Shown here: piece after piece, positions 1 to 8,524 of the stretch
Layout of the letters: every line of letters begins with the position of its first letter
Position numbering within the stretch: the stretch's first letter is position 1
Assembly (NCBI RefSeq): GCF_000300275.1
Contig: NZ_AMRN01000001.1
Coordinates: 434,001 to 498,000 of the forward strand
DNA: 64,000 bases
DNA from: Thalassospira profundimaris WP0211
GTDB lineage: Bacteria > Pseudomonadota > Alphaproteobacteria > Rhodospirillales > Thalassospiraceae
Direction: 5' to 3'
Notes under the pieces: generated by a model
What the model was told of the DNA's origin: nothing
Seen by the model: only the letters and a program-made list of their open reading frames with translations
Database searches by the model: none
Made by a program: the position numbers and the translations under genes

Positions 1-1
1 A

Positions 2-451
2 ATCACCGCCCAGATCTGGCAGAAGTTTCTGGCACAGGACGAAAAACTGTTTCTCGATATCGAGATTGAAGTGGTTGAAGGTGAAGTTCTTTTGGCCGGT
101 CAGGTGCCCACCGTGGCTGATCAACTTGAAGCTGTACGCCTAAGCTGGCAGGTTAGCGGAGTAAAAAGTGTTCATAACGAGATTGAGATCGGTGACGGCC
201 TGACGCTTGTTGATAGTGCAAGTGATCTGTTGATCACCACCAAGATCAAGACTGCACTGATGTTTGACGGTGATGTTTTCGCCATCAATTACAGCGTCGA
301 GACCGTCAATGGCACCGTCCATCTGATGGGAATTGCCCAGGACGACCATGAACGCAGTCGCGTGATTTCACATGCCCGGGACACCAGCTATGTCAAACGG
401 GTTGTCAGTCATATCCGTCTGAAAGACGATGCCATCCGACAAGGAACCTGA
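2..451 (+). CDS. BON-domain protein, 5' end outside window
   Basis: The frame is open from base 2, so the start codon lies upstream; GTG at 71 is internal, because the residues before it continue the first domain. Two BON (OsmY/YraP-type) domains are visible. The first is complete except for its N-terminus and ends near IEIGD. The second runs from LLITTKIKTALMFDGDVF to the end and has the usual alternation of helix, glycine and VxSVxxxI-like strand. In this family such periplasmic or outer-membrane proteins bind lipid surfaces and support envelope integrity (YraP/DolP, OsmY). A signal peptide or lipobox cannot be assessed here. The SirB1-type gene follows directly in the same frame, with AAGGA at 441-445 inside this gene's last codons, suggesting a two-gene transcription unit. 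Confidence 0.8.
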   Translation: MTAQIWQKFLAQDEKLFLDIEIEVVEGEVLLAGQVPTVADQLEAVRLSWQVSGVKSVHNEIEIGDGLTLVDSASDLLITTKIKTALMFDGDVFAINYSVETVNGTVHLMGIAQDDHERSRVISHARDTSYVKRVVSHIRLKDDAIRQGT

Positions 452-544
452 GCCATCAGTACCGTAAGCCACATAACAGCACCGACCGATCCGGATCGCC
501 AATGGCTTGTCGATTATGGCAAGGGCCTGAAACCTGACGCCAGC

Positions 545-1510
545 GTGGCCGAGGCAGCCCTGCATTTTGCCCGTCTGAATCAATCAAACGGCATTCATAA
601 ACGCGATGTCGCACCGTTCATTGCGATTTTGGATGATCTCGCCGATCAGGTCCGTGCCGAATTGGCGGGTCTGACCTTGCAGCCCGATCTTGCCACCGAT
701 GGCACGGCTCAGCAGGCCCTGCCGGTTGATGACAAGGAAGCCGAACCGACCATTGATCAGGTTGTGCGCGCCTTGCAGACCGTGATTGCCGAACGCAATG
801 GCTTTCAAGGGGATGCGGAAAACTATGATGACATTGCCAATGCCGATCTGATGCAGGTGATCGAGCGCAAGCGTGGCCTGCCGGTTGCCCTTGGCATGCT
901 CTATATCCACGCGGCCATGCGGTGCGGCATTGCCGTCACCGGCATTGATTTTCCCGGTCATTTCCTGCTGCGTGTGCAGGCCAATGGCAAACGCAAGATG
1001 ATCGACCCGTTCCATGGCGCGATCAGTCTCGGCCCGGCAGAATTACGTGAATTGCTGAAGTCATTCAGCGGCCTTGATGCCGAACTGGCACCCCATCATT
1101 ACCGGCCGTCATCCGACATCGATATTTTGTTACGGCTTCAAAACAATATAAAGGTACGGGCGCTTCGCGCCGGTGAGCTGGAGCTTGCAACCCGTGTTGT
1201 CGAACACAGTTTGCTGATCGCGCCGGACCATGAAGGGCTCTGGCATCAGCTTGGCGCGCTCTATGCCCGCCTTGACCAGGACCATATGGCGCTTGGTGCG
1301 TTTGAACAGTTCGTCAAACGTTGCGATGACCCGCTTCATCGCGCCCGGATCGAGGCGGTGATCGAAGAATTGTATGAAAGGGTCCGTCATGAAGCGGGCC
1401 CCGGAACCGCACATACGGAAAAGAACAAGGTCGTTGCGGACTACACCGACAAGGACGACACCGGATCGGCAGACGACAATGCCCCGATCCCGCTTTTCCC
1501 CGATAAATAA
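545..1510 (+). CDS. SirB1-family protein (transglutaminase-like plus TPR)
   Basis: The hallmark block GLPVALGMLYIHAAMRCG, followed by GIDFPGHFLLRV, identifies the SirB1/transglutaminase-like family. A TPR-type C-terminal half follows (LELATRVVEHSLLIAPDHEGLWHQLGALYARL), then an acidic low-complexity tail. The biochemical role of the family is unknown; the fold resembles cysteine-protease/transglutaminase proteins, but activity is unproven. GTG 545 is the first standard start codon. However, the frame is open and protein-like back to 452 (DPDRQWLVDYGKGLKP), and AAGGA at 441-445 sits 9 nt before ATC at 455. Translation may therefore begin at AUC 455, adding 30 residues that fit the family's usual N-terminal helix. 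It is 321 aa from GTG, slightly longer than typical because of the tail. Confidence 0.82.
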   Translation: MAEAALHFARLNQSNGIHKRDVAPFIAILDDLADQVRAELAGLTLQPDLATDGTAQQALPVDDKEAEPTIDQVVRALQTVIAERNGFQGDAENYDDIANADLMQVIERKRGLPVALGMLYIHAAMRCGIAVTGIDFPGHFLLRVQANGKRKMIDPFHGAISLGPAELRELLKSFSGLDAELAPHHYRPSSDIDILLRLQNNIKVRALRAGELELATRVVEHSLLIAPDHEGLWHQLGALYARLDQDHMALGAFEQFVKRCDDPLHRARIEAVIEELYERVRHEAGPGTAHTEKNKVVADYTDKDDTGSADDNAPIPLFPDK

Positions 1511-2189
1511 CCCCGAAATAGCGCCCAAAAATCCTGTGCTGCGTGCCGGAAATGTCGCATTTTGCGAGATGTCCCTGACCAAGGTGCCACCATCCCGTTT
1601 GGTTGCGAAATAGCAGTTTGTCGTCCTTAGGATTAAATAAAGTTATTTAGATATCACATTATAGCATTTGTTATTTGCGTCTATCTAAAGACAAACCGGT
1701 TTGTCTTGAAACCTCTCCGTCGCAAAACCGCGCTAATTGGCGTTTCAAAATCATATAAATCTTCTTGTTTCGGTATTTTTGCGGGGTTTTCGCGCCATTT
1801 ACGCGCTGTTACCTGCGAAAAACCTAAACAAAGCCCGAACCGTTGATTTCCGGGGCTTTGCGCCTAGCCGTTCTTGGCAGTGCGCATTCAAAATCAATTT
1901 TTGCAGTCGTGACCCGTAAATTCAAACCGGATCCAGATCGAATTTCACCGATCAACACCCAAAAAAACATCTTTTGCAGTTTTTTGGCGAAGTTAAGGAC
2001 AGGTTAAACGACCGGGCACGAAACAGTTGCAAAGCTTGCACCGAAAATCGCATTCCCTATACTCCGCAACAGTCAGTATCAGGCGCACTGAAAATGACGA
2101 GGCCAACGCACGCGCGGCGTGGCTTGCCGGTATTTCATTGTGCCGTATAAATCAGGGTCTGAGCCCACATAACCGCAGGAATTTACTAT
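1511..2189. other. 679-bp intergenic region, AT-rich
   Basis: No credible coding frame is present; short open frames here lack ribosome sites and family features. The region contains a perfect 20-bp palindrome at 1688-1707 (separate entry). It also has a hairpin near 1828-1860 pairing CAAAGCCC with GGGGCTTTG, without a U-run. It must hold the promoter of the adenosine kinase gene. No convincing -35/-10 pair could be assigned. Confidence 0.5.
1688..1707. promoter_or_regulatory. Perfect 20-bp palindrome, TetR-operator-like
   Basis: AAGACAAACCGGTTTGTCTT is its own reverse complement over all 20 bases. The form (GACAAAC-CG-GTTTGTC) matches the general look of operators for TetR-family repressors. 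No regulator gene is adjacent, and the nearest downstream start is adenosine kinase about 480 bp away. Function is inferred from symmetry only. Confidence 0.45.
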
Positions 2190-3179
2190 ATGAACGACAC
2201 CAAATTCGACGTCGTCGGGATCGGCAACGCCATTGTCGACGTCCTTGCCCACTGCAAGGAAGAAGACCTTGCGCGTCTTGAGCTTGTCAAAAACGCCATG
2301 ACCCTGATTGATGCCGACCGGGCCGATGCGCTTTATGACCAGATGGGCCCGGGCCTTGAAATGTCGGGCGGATCGGCTGGCAATACGATGGCCGGCATCG
2401 CAGCCCTTGGCGGCAAGGGTGCCTATATCGGCAAGGTGCGTGATGATCAGCTGGGCCAGGTTTTCCGCCATGACATCCGCGCGATTGGTGTCGCGTTTGA
2501 TTCTGCGGCCGCGACCGAGGGTTCCCCGACGGCGCGTTGCCTGATCTTTGTCACCCCGGATGGTCACCGTACCATGAACACCTTCCTGGGTGCCTGCACA
2601 GAGCTTGGCCCGGATGATATTGACGAAGATCTGATCAAATCGGCCAAGGTCACCTACATGGAAGGCTATCTGTGGGATCGCCCCGAAGCCAAGGATGCTT
2701 TTGTTAAGGCCGCCAAGGTTGCCCATGATGCCGGTCGTCAGGTTTCGATCAGCCTGTCTGATTCCTTCTGCGTTGATCGCCACCGCGAATCCTTCCGCGA
2801 ACTGGTCGATGACCATATCGACGTCCTGTTTGCCAACGAGGAAGAGATCAAGTCGCTTTACGAGGTCGAGACCTTTGAAGAGGCACTGGCCGAAGTCCGC
2901 AAGCATTGCCGCGTTGCTGCCCTGACCCGCAGTGAAAAGGGTGCCGTTATCGTAAGCCAGGACGAACTTTATGAAATCAGTGCCGAACCGGTCGCCAAAG
3001 TAGTCGACACCACGGGTGCTGGCGATCTGTTCGCGTCGGGCTTCCTGTATGGCTACACCCAGGGTCACACCCTTGAGATTTGTGGTCAGCTGGGTGCGAT
3101 CTGCGCGGCTGAGGTGATTTCGCATATGGGTGCGCGCCCGGATGCGGATCTCAAGGAACTGATCGCAAAGGCACTCTGA
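2190..3179 (+). CDS. Adenosine kinase (PfkB/ribokinase family)
   Basis: This 329-aa PfkB-family sugar kinase is of the adenosine-kinase type found in alphaproteobacteria, expected to phosphorylate adenosine to AMP in purine salvage in the cytosol. Visible signatures are the N-terminal GNAIVDVLA strand, the first PfkB signature GGSAGNTMAGIAALGG with its substrate-binding glycines, and the second signature DTTGAGDLFASGF, whose GAGD holds the catalytic Asp and anion hole. AGGA sits 9-10 nt before the ATG. It is monocistronic, ending at a strong terminator at 3222-3256. Substrate specificity within PfkB kinases cannot be fixed by motifs alone; other nucleoside or sugar kinases remain possible. 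Confidence 0.88.
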   Translation: MNDTKFDVVGIGNAIVDVLAHCKEEDLARLELVKNAMTLIDADRADALYDQMGPGLEMSGGSAGNTMAGIAALGGKGAYIGKVRDDQLGQVFRHDIRAIGVAFDSAAATEGSPTARCLIFVTPDGHRTMNTFLGACTELGPDDIDEDLIKSAKVTYMEGYLWDRPEAKDAFVKAAKVAHDAGRQVSISLSDSFCVDRHRESFRELVDDHIDVLFANEEEIKSLYEVETFEEALAEVRKHCRVAALTRSEKGAVIVSQDELYEISAEPVAKVVDTTGAGDLFASGFLYGYTQGHTLEICGQLGAICAAEVISHMGARPDADLKELIAKAL

Positions 3180-3221
3180 TCGCTCTTTTATATAAAGAGT
3201 GCGGATGTTTGAAAGATTTCA

Positions 3222-3256
3222 CGGGACGGCAACAATTTGTTGCCGTCCCGTTTTTT
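3222..3256 (+). terminator. Intrinsic terminator after adenosine kinase
   Basis: A perfect 13-bp stem (CGGGACGGCAACA with TGTTGCCGTCCCG) and a 3-nt loop are followed by six T residues. It lies 43 bp past the stop codon. Confidence 0.93.
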
Positions 3257-3613
3257 CTGTCGCAAAGGCCGGGTTTGCATGGCGCTGCAGCGCAACACAA
3301 TCATTGACTTTGTCCAGAGTTTGGCGCAAACAGCCCGCATTGCAGAATAATCAACCCGACATGGCGCTTACAACGCTGGCCTTTCGCCTTAACATTGGCT
3401 ATGACAGGGCGGCCTTCGGGTATATCTGCACGATTACGATCCGGGCCAGTAAACATTCAGCACATACGTTGATGTGGGTTTCCCACCGGTGATACCGGCG
3501 GCAACCATCGCGCTTGTTGCTGAATATCTACTGGCCTTGAAACACTTACTTACTGACCGATGCGCATGGGCATGACCCGGCGCGCGGCATTTTTATTTCT
3601 GGAGTCCGCGCCC
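3257..3613. other. Gene-free upstream region of typA
   Basis: About 357 bp between the adenosine kinase terminator and the typA start. Open frames here overlap the terminator hairpin or lack ribosome sites. It presumably holds the typA promoter. No repeat or RNA gene was seen. Confidence 0.5.
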
Positions 3614-5425
3614 ATGAGCTTGCGCAATATCGCCATCATCGCCCACGTTGACCACGGCAAAACCACGCTGGTCGATTCCATGTTCCGCCAGTCCGGTGTC
3701 TATCGTGACAACCAGCGTGTTGACGAACGCGCCATGGACAGCAACGACCTGGAACGTGAACGTGGCATCACCATCGTCGCGAAACCGACAGCCGTTCAGT
3801 GGGGCGACACCCGCGTAAACATCGTCGATACCCCAGGCCACGCCGATTTCGGTGGTGAAGTCGAACGTATCCTGTCCATGGTTGAAGGTGTTGTTCTGCT
3901 GGTTGACTCGGCCGAAGGCCCGATGCCGCAGACCAAATTCGTTCTGGGCAAGGCGCTTAAACTCGGTCTGAAGCCGATTGTGATCATCAACAAGATCGAC
4001 CGTCCGGACCAGCGCGCCGAGGAAGTCCTCGACGAGATTTTCGATCTGTTCGTGTCGCTCGAAGCATCCGAAGAACAGCTCGACTTCCCGGTTCTGTACG
4101 CATCCGGCCGTGACGGCTGGGCAGCTGAAAACCCGGAAGGCCCGAAAGAAAACCTGACCCCGCTGATGGAACTGGTTCTGAGCCACGTTCCGGCACCGGA
4201 CGTTGATGAAAAAGCACCGTTTGCCATGCTGGCAACCATGCTGCATGCCGATAACTTCCTTGGTCGTATTCTGACCGGTCGTGTTTATCAGGGTCGTGCG
4301 AAACTCAACATGCCGGTGAAGGTTATTCGTGGCGATGGCACGGTTGAAACCGGCCGTCTGTCGAAACTGATGGGCTTCCGTGGTCTGGAACGTGTCCCGC
4401 AGGAAGAAGCCGTTGCCGGTGACATCATCGCGATTGCCGGTCTTACCGAAGCAACCGTGGCTGACACCATCTGCTCCACCGAAGTTACCACCGCAATCGA
4501 AAGCCAGCCGATCGATCCGCCGACCCTGGCGATGACCTTCTCGGTCAACAACTCGCCGCTGGCCGGTCAGGAAGGCGACAAGGTTACCTCGCGCATGATC
4601 CGTGCCCGTCTGGAACGCGAAGCCGAAGGTAACATCGCGATCAAGATCGGTGAAACCGAAGACAAGGACGCGTTTGAAGTTGCCGGTCGTGGCGAACTTC
4701 AGCTGGGCGTTCTGGTGGAAACCATGCGTCGCGAAGGGTTCGAACTGTCGATCTCGCGTCCGCGCGTTCTGTTCAAGGAAATCGACGGTGTTCTGTCCGA
4801 ACCGTTCGAAGAAGTCCAGGTTGACGTTGACGAGGAATATTCCGGCGTCGTGGTCGAGAAAATGAGCCTGCGTAAGGCTGAAATGACCGACATGCGTTCT
4901 TCTGGTGGCGGCAAGACCCGTATCATCTTTATTGCGCCTTCACGTGGCCTGATCGGGTATCACGGTGAATTCCTGACCGATACCCGCGGCACCGGCGTTA
5001 TGAACCGCGTGTTCCATTCCTATGGCCCGGTCAAGGGCTCTATCGCGGGCCGTCGTAACGGTGCGCTGATCTCCAACGATCAGGGCGAAGCAGTGGCCTA
5101 TGCCCTGTTTAACCTTGAAGATCGTGGCATCATGTTCATCGAACATGGCGAACGCGTCTATCAGGGCATGATCATTGGTGAACACAACCGTGACAACGAC
5201 CTTGAAGTCAACGTGCTCAAGGGCAAGAAGCTGACCAACGTTCGTGCGTCGGGCAAGGACGAAGCTGTTACGCTGACCCCGCCGCGTCGTATGTCGCTTG
5301 AAGAAGCGCTGTCTTACATTCAGGACGATGAACTGGTCGAAGTGACCCCGAAAAGCGTTCGTATCCGTAAGCTGCACCTTGATCCGAACGTGCGTAAGCG
5401 CGAAAGCCGCAAGAAAGAAGGCTAA
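3614..5425 (+). CDS. typA: Translational GTPase TypA/BipA
   Basis: Ribosome-associated GTPase of the EF-G/LepA class, implicated in ribosome assembly and stress adaptation. GTPase motifs are clear: G1 AHVDHGKTT (residues 10-18), switch region RGIT, G3 DTPGHADF, G4 NKID. The C-terminal half contains the TypA-specific region with [21 protein letters not shown] and ends [18 protein letters not shown]. The start was placed at ATG 3614 rather than 3560: the protein then begins [15 protein letters not shown] as in the family, GGAG lies 10 nt upstream, and the length is 603 aa, the normal size. Codon use is strongly biased toward favoured codons, consistent with high expression. Confidence 0.97.
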   Translation: MSLRNIAIIAHVDHGKTTLVDSMFRQSGVYRDNQRVDERAMDSNDLERERGITIVAKPTAVQWGDTRVNIVDTPGHADFGGEVERILSMVEGVVLLVDSAEGPMPQTKFVLGKALKLGLKPIVIINKIDRPDQRAEEVLDEIFDLFVSLEASEEQLDFPVLYASGRDGWAAENPEGPKENLTPLMELVLSHVPAPDVDEKAPFAMLATMLHADNFLGRILTGRVYQGRAKLNMPVKVIRGDGTVETGRLSKLMGFRGLERVPQEEAVAGDIIAIAGLTEATVADTICSTEVTTAIESQPIDPPTLAMTFSVNNSPLAGQEGDKVTSRMIRARLEREAEGNIAIKIGETEDKDAFEVAGRGELQLGVLVETMRREGFELSISRPRVLFKEIDGVLSEPFEEVQVDVDEEYSGVVVEKMSLRKAEMTDMRSSGGGKTRIIFIAPSRGLIGYHGEFLTDTRGTGVMNRVFHSYGPVKGSIAGRRNGALISNDQGEAVAYALFNLEDRGIMFIEHGERVYQGMIIGEHNRDNDLEVNVLKGKKLTNVRASGKDEAVTLTPPRRMSLEEALSYIQDDELVEVTPKSVRIRKLHLDPNVRKRESRKKEG

Positions 5426-5450
5426 GCCTTTCCCTTGCCAAGCCGAATTC

Positions 5451-5482
5451 AAAAAGGCCGGTCCATATGGATCGGCCTTTTT
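5451..5482 (+). terminator. Intrinsic terminator after typA
   Basis: AAAAAGGCCG pairs with CGGCCTTTTT around a GTCC/GGAT extension and a short loop, followed by a T-run. It lies 25 bp after the typA stop. Confidence 0.88.
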
Positions 5483-5578
5483 GCTGTTCGCGTTTTCGCC
5501 ACACAGCCCGATGTTTCGGCTTTCCTTAACCTGTTTGCCCTAGCTTCATGACAGCATGCTTCAAGTTGGGGGAAATCG

Positions 5579-7144
5579 ATGCGCAGCGCAGAAAAACGAA
5601 GCTGGGGCGAGGCCTTTGGGGCCTTTATTCATCCGCGCGTGATCACGATGCTGTTTCTGGGACTGTCGGCCGGCATTCCCATCCTTCTGATTTTCTCCAC
5701 CCTGTCGATCTGGCTGCGCGAAGCGGGTGTGGATCGTTCCACCGTCACCTATTTCAGTTGGGCGGCACTTGGCTATTCCTTCAAGTTTGTCTGGGCACCG
5801 CTGATTGACCGGCTGCCCTTGCCGGTTTTGCACGGCATTCTGGGCCGTCGGCGTAGCTGGCTGATCATTGCCCAGGGCGGCATCATCGCCGCCATCCTGT
5901 GGATGGGACTGACCGACCCGGCAGAAAACCTGACCATGATGGCCTTCGCCGCGGTTGCGCTTGGTTTTGCCTCGGCCACCCAGGACATTGTTATTGACGC
6001 CTATCGCATCGAGGCCGCCGATACTGACCTTCAGGCGATGATGAGTTCGGCCTATATCGGTGGCTATCGCATCGGCATGATCGTCGCTGGTGCCGGGGCC
6101 CTGACCATTGCCGGATTGTTTGAGGCCGAAGGTACCTATCAACACCATGCCTGGACGGTGGCCTATGCCTGCATGGCGCTTGCGATGTGTGTGGGCGTGA
6201 TCACCACCCTTCTTGTCAGCGAGCCCAAGGTCGTAAAGCTCGACAGCAAATATTTCCACGAAACATCGGACTATGTCCGGTTTCTGGCGATGTTCGCGCT
6301 TACCGTGATCGCCTTCATCCTTGCCAATGTCTATGCCGGGGAAATCACCAATCCGCTGAAAACCGCCCTGACTGATGGCGGCATGATCAGCGAGCAGTCA
6401 GGCTTCATTGCCGGTACCGTCAAACTGGCCATTTCGGTCGGATTTGCCATCCTTGTTGCCTGGCTCACCACCCGGGTTGGCCTGACACCGACCGGCATGG
6501 TTCAGGAAACCTACATCTCGCCGGTCAAGGACTTCATCGACCGCTATGGCAAGGCGGCCATCGTCATCCTGGCCCTGATCGGGGTGTATCGCATCGCCGA
6601 TATCGTCATGGGCGTGATGGCCAACGTGTTTTACACCGACCTTGGTTATTCCAAGGAAGAAATCGCCGCCGTTTCCAAGACATTCGGCCTGTTCATGACC
6701 ATTGGCGGCAGTTTCCTGGGCGGGGTTCTGTCGGTCCGCTATGGCGTGGTGCGGATCCTGTTTCTTGGCGCGTTGTTATCGGCAATCACCAATGTCCTGT
6801 TTGCCTTCATGGCACAGCTTGGCCCCGACACCACGATGTTTGTCGTTGTCATCATGGCCGATAACCTTTCGGGTGGTCTCGCAACGGCAGCCTTCATCGC
6901 CTATCTGTCCGGCCTGACCAATATCTCGTTCACGGCCATGCAGTACGCAATCTTCAGTTCGATCATGACCCTGTTCCCGAAAATCCTTGCCGGCTTCTCG
7001 GGCACGGTGGTTGATGCGGTCGGATATAGCTGGTTCTTTGTCGGCACTGCCGTGATCGGCATTCCGGTGCTTTATCTTGTTGTTCTGGCGGCCCGCCTGA
7101 CCGATGTAAAGGACCCTGAAGAACCCAAGACTGCCGAAGCCTGA
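5579..7144 (+). CDS. AmpG-family muropeptide permease (MFS)
   Basis: This 521-aa inner-membrane MFS protein has about 12-14 hydrophobic segments. The N-terminus (ITMLFLGLSAGIPILLIFSTLSIWLREAG) and the motif GFASATQDIVIDAYRIE are characteristic of AmpG-type transporters, which import anhydro-muropeptides for cell-wall recycling. GGGGGA lies 7 nt before the ATG. A large loop around residues 215-290 separates the two halves. A close alternative is another AmpG-like acetyl-CoA/peptide-type MFS transporter. No beta-lactamase or ampD gene is adjacent. It is convergent with ptsN and shares a bidirectional terminator. Confidence 0.85.
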   Translation: MRSAEKRSWGEAFGAFIHPRVITMLFLGLSAGIPILLIFSTLSIWLREAGVDRSTVTYFSWAALGYSFKFVWAPLIDRLPLPVLHGILGRRRSWLIIAQGGIIAAILWMGLTDPAENLTMMAFAAVALGFASATQDIVIDAYRIEAADTDLQAMMSSAYIGGYRIGMIVAGAGALTIAGLFEAEGTYQHHAWTVAYACMALAMCVGVITTLLVSEPKVVKLDSKYFHETSDYVRFLAMFALTVIAFILANVYAGEITNPLKTALTDGGMISEQSGFIAGTVKLAISVGFAILVAWLTTRVGLTPTGMVQETYISPVKDFIDRYGKAAIVILALIGVYRIADIVMGVMANVFYTDLGYSKEEIAAVSKTFGLFMTIGGSFLGGVLSVRYGVVRILFLGALLSAITNVLFAFMAQLGPDTTMFVVVIMADNLSGGLATAAFIAYLSGLTNISFTAMQYAIFSSIMTLFPKILAGFSGTVVDAVGYSWFFVGTAVIGIPVLYLVVLAARLTDVKDPEEPKTAEA

Positions 7145-7194
7145 TCAGATCAGAAACCAAATCCGGCCCACCGACGGGTCCACTATCCCAAAAC

Positions 7195-7228
7195 AAAACC
7201 GGACGCCCAATCAGGCGTCCGGTTTTTA
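7195..7228. terminator. Bidirectional terminator between ampG-like gene and ptsN
   Basis: AAAACCGGACGCC pairs with GGCGTCCGGTTTT around a short CAATCA loop, with A-run and T-run on opposite sides. It can serve both convergent genes. Confidence 0.9.
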
Positions 7229-7274
7229 AAATCTTGTTTCTGTTACGGGGGTTACCCGCCACTCACTGACCTTT

Positions 7275-7781
7275 TCAGGCTGCCTGTTCGGCCTCGTCCT
7301 GGGTCAGCAATGCGTAAATCGCATCTGCAGATCCGGCACCGCGGAGCTTGTCACACATGCCCTGGTTGCGCAGCAGACGGGAAATCCGTGCCAGTGCTTT
7401 CAGGTGATCGGCACCGGCTTCTTCAGGCGCAATCAGCATGCAGAAAAGGTCGACCGGGTGTTCATCAACCGCATCAAACTCGATCGGATTGCCTGCACGG
7501 GCAAAAACCATATACAGGCGGTCCAGATCATTGAGCTTGCCATGCGGAATCGCGACACCGCCACCGACACCGGTACTGCCAAGCTTTTCACGGTCAAGCA
7601 GGACAGAGAAAATCTCGCTTGCAGGGCGGCCGGTAACTTCGGCGGCCTTTTCGGCAAGTTCCTCAAGCACAGCCTTCTTCGCACCGGCACGCAGTGCCGG
7701 AATAACTCCGGACGGAGTAAGAATAGATGATATGTCCATTTTTCGCGTTGCGTTGTTTGGCTCGGAATCTGTGTCTGTCAC
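7275..7781 (-). CDS. ptsN: PTS IIA-Ntr component PtsN
   Basis: EIIA-type phosphocarrier of the nitrogen-PTS, which regulates potassium and nitrogen/carbon homeostasis through its phosphorylation state. The phospho-accepting His is in GVGGGVAIPHGKL (His80 from GTG 7781, His66 from the internal ATG at 7739). GTG 7781 overlaps the hpf stop codon as GTGA, suggesting translational coupling. The alternative ATG 7739 gives MDISSILTP, the common family N-terminus, and a 154-aa protein; neither has a strong ribosome site. It is last in the lptC-lptA-lptB-rpoN-hpf-ptsN block, the arrangement conserved in many Proteobacteria. ptsP and npr are not in the window. Confidence 0.93.
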   Translation of the reverse strand: MTDTDSEPNNATRKMDISSILTPSGVIPALRAGAKKAVLEELAEKAAEVTGRPASEIFSVLLDREKLGSTGVGGGVAIPHGKLNDLDRLYMVFARAGNPIEFDAVDEHPVDLFCMLIAPEEAGADHLKALARISRLLRNQGMCDKLRGAGSADAIYALLTQDEAEQAA

Positions 7782-8374
7782 GCGCCACTCGCTTCATTAT
7801 CGTTTGGGTCCAACCAGCCGATATTTCCGTCCGAGCGACGGTAGACAACGTTCAGTCCGCCATGTTTGCCATTCCGGAACATAAGCGCCGGAATGTCCCC
7901 CAAGTCGAGCCGCATGACAGCTTCCCCAACGGAAAGCGTATCGATGCGATCGGGTGTCTCGGCAACAATCACTGGCTCGAAGCCATTTGTGTGATTATCG
8001 TCCGTTTGATCTTCATCTTCCTGTGCGATCACATAGTGGATCGCCTCCAGGCGAGCCTCCTCATAGTGGTCACGGGTTGCGTGATGGTCACGCAGGCGTC
8101 GTTTATAACGCCGCAACTGTTTGGCCACTCTGTCACAGGCGGCATCAAACGCGGGATAAACCTCGTTCGCTGATGCCTTGGCCTGAACCATCATGCCCTT
8201 GCCGACATGGACCGAAATCTGCGCGTGATAGAGATGTGCCTGTTTGGTGACAGTCACCGTGGCTTCAATCGCGTGATCGAAATACTTCTCTACTGCAGGG
8301 TCCAAGGTCTCGACGACGTGCTGGCGAAAAGCATCGCCAACGTCAAGTTGCTTACCGATAACCGTAATTTGCAT
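7778..8374 (-). CDS. hpf: Long-form ribosome hibernation promoting factor
   Basis: The 198-aa protein has an N-terminal S30AE domain (MQITVIGKQLDVGDAFRQHV, DHAIEATVTVTKQAHLYHAQISV) and a C-terminal dimerisation domain ending in the conserved LNVVYRRSDGNIGWLDP. Long HPFs bind the 30S decoding centre and dimerise 70S ribosomes into inactive 100S particles in stationary phase. ATG 8374 was chosen because it gives the canonical MQITV start and has AGGCGA just upstream; the frame extends to 8458 only through non-homologous residues. A linker of about 50 residues rich in Asp/Glu/Thr separates the domains. It has its own sigma-70-like promoter (8435-8463) between rpoN and itself. Confidence 0.94.
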   Translation of the reverse strand: MQITVIGKQLDVGDAFRQHVVETLDPAVEKYFDHAIEATVTVTKQAHLYHAQISVHVGKGMMVQAKASANEVYPAFDAACDRVAKQLRRYKRRLRDHHATRDHYEEARLEAIHYVIAQEDEDQTDDNHTNGFEPVIVAETPDRIDTLSVGEAVMRLDLGDIPALMFRNGKHGGLNVVYRRSDGNIGWLDPNDNEASGA

Positions 8375-8434
8375 GGATCGCCTATCCCCGGTTGAGTGAC
8401 ATACCAGTTTGGTGCCCCTCTCGTAGGTGGGCGC

Positions 8435-8463
8435 ACCATATTCCCTCGTCATTACCAAGTCAA
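8435..8463 (-). promoter_or_regulatory. Sigma-70-type promoter for hpf-ptsN
   Basis: On the - strand TTGACT is followed after exactly 17 bp by TATGGT, about 60 bp upstream of the hpf ATG at 8374. Box spacing and position fit a housekeeping promoter that would let hpf-ptsN be expressed apart from rpoN. Confidence 0.65.
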
Positions 8464-8524
8464 GATATGGGTATGTTCCCTTGAATTACAGCACCTTAAG
8501 GTGCGTTTTTTCGATAAATTCGTG

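Noticed and set aside
1737..1919. 60-aa frame in the SirB1-adenosine kinase gap
   Set aside because: No ribosome site, no family similarity, composition of the AT-rich spacer.
2079..3125. 348-aa open frame antisense to the adenosine kinase gene
   Set aside because: Shadow of a clear PfkB-family gene with strong codon bias; similar long antisense frames occur opposite ppa, glnD, maeB, mutS and others and show no family features.
3199..3492. 97-aa frame downstream of adenosine kinase
   Set aside because: It runs through the terminator hairpin at 3222-3256 and has no ribosome site or recognisable motif.
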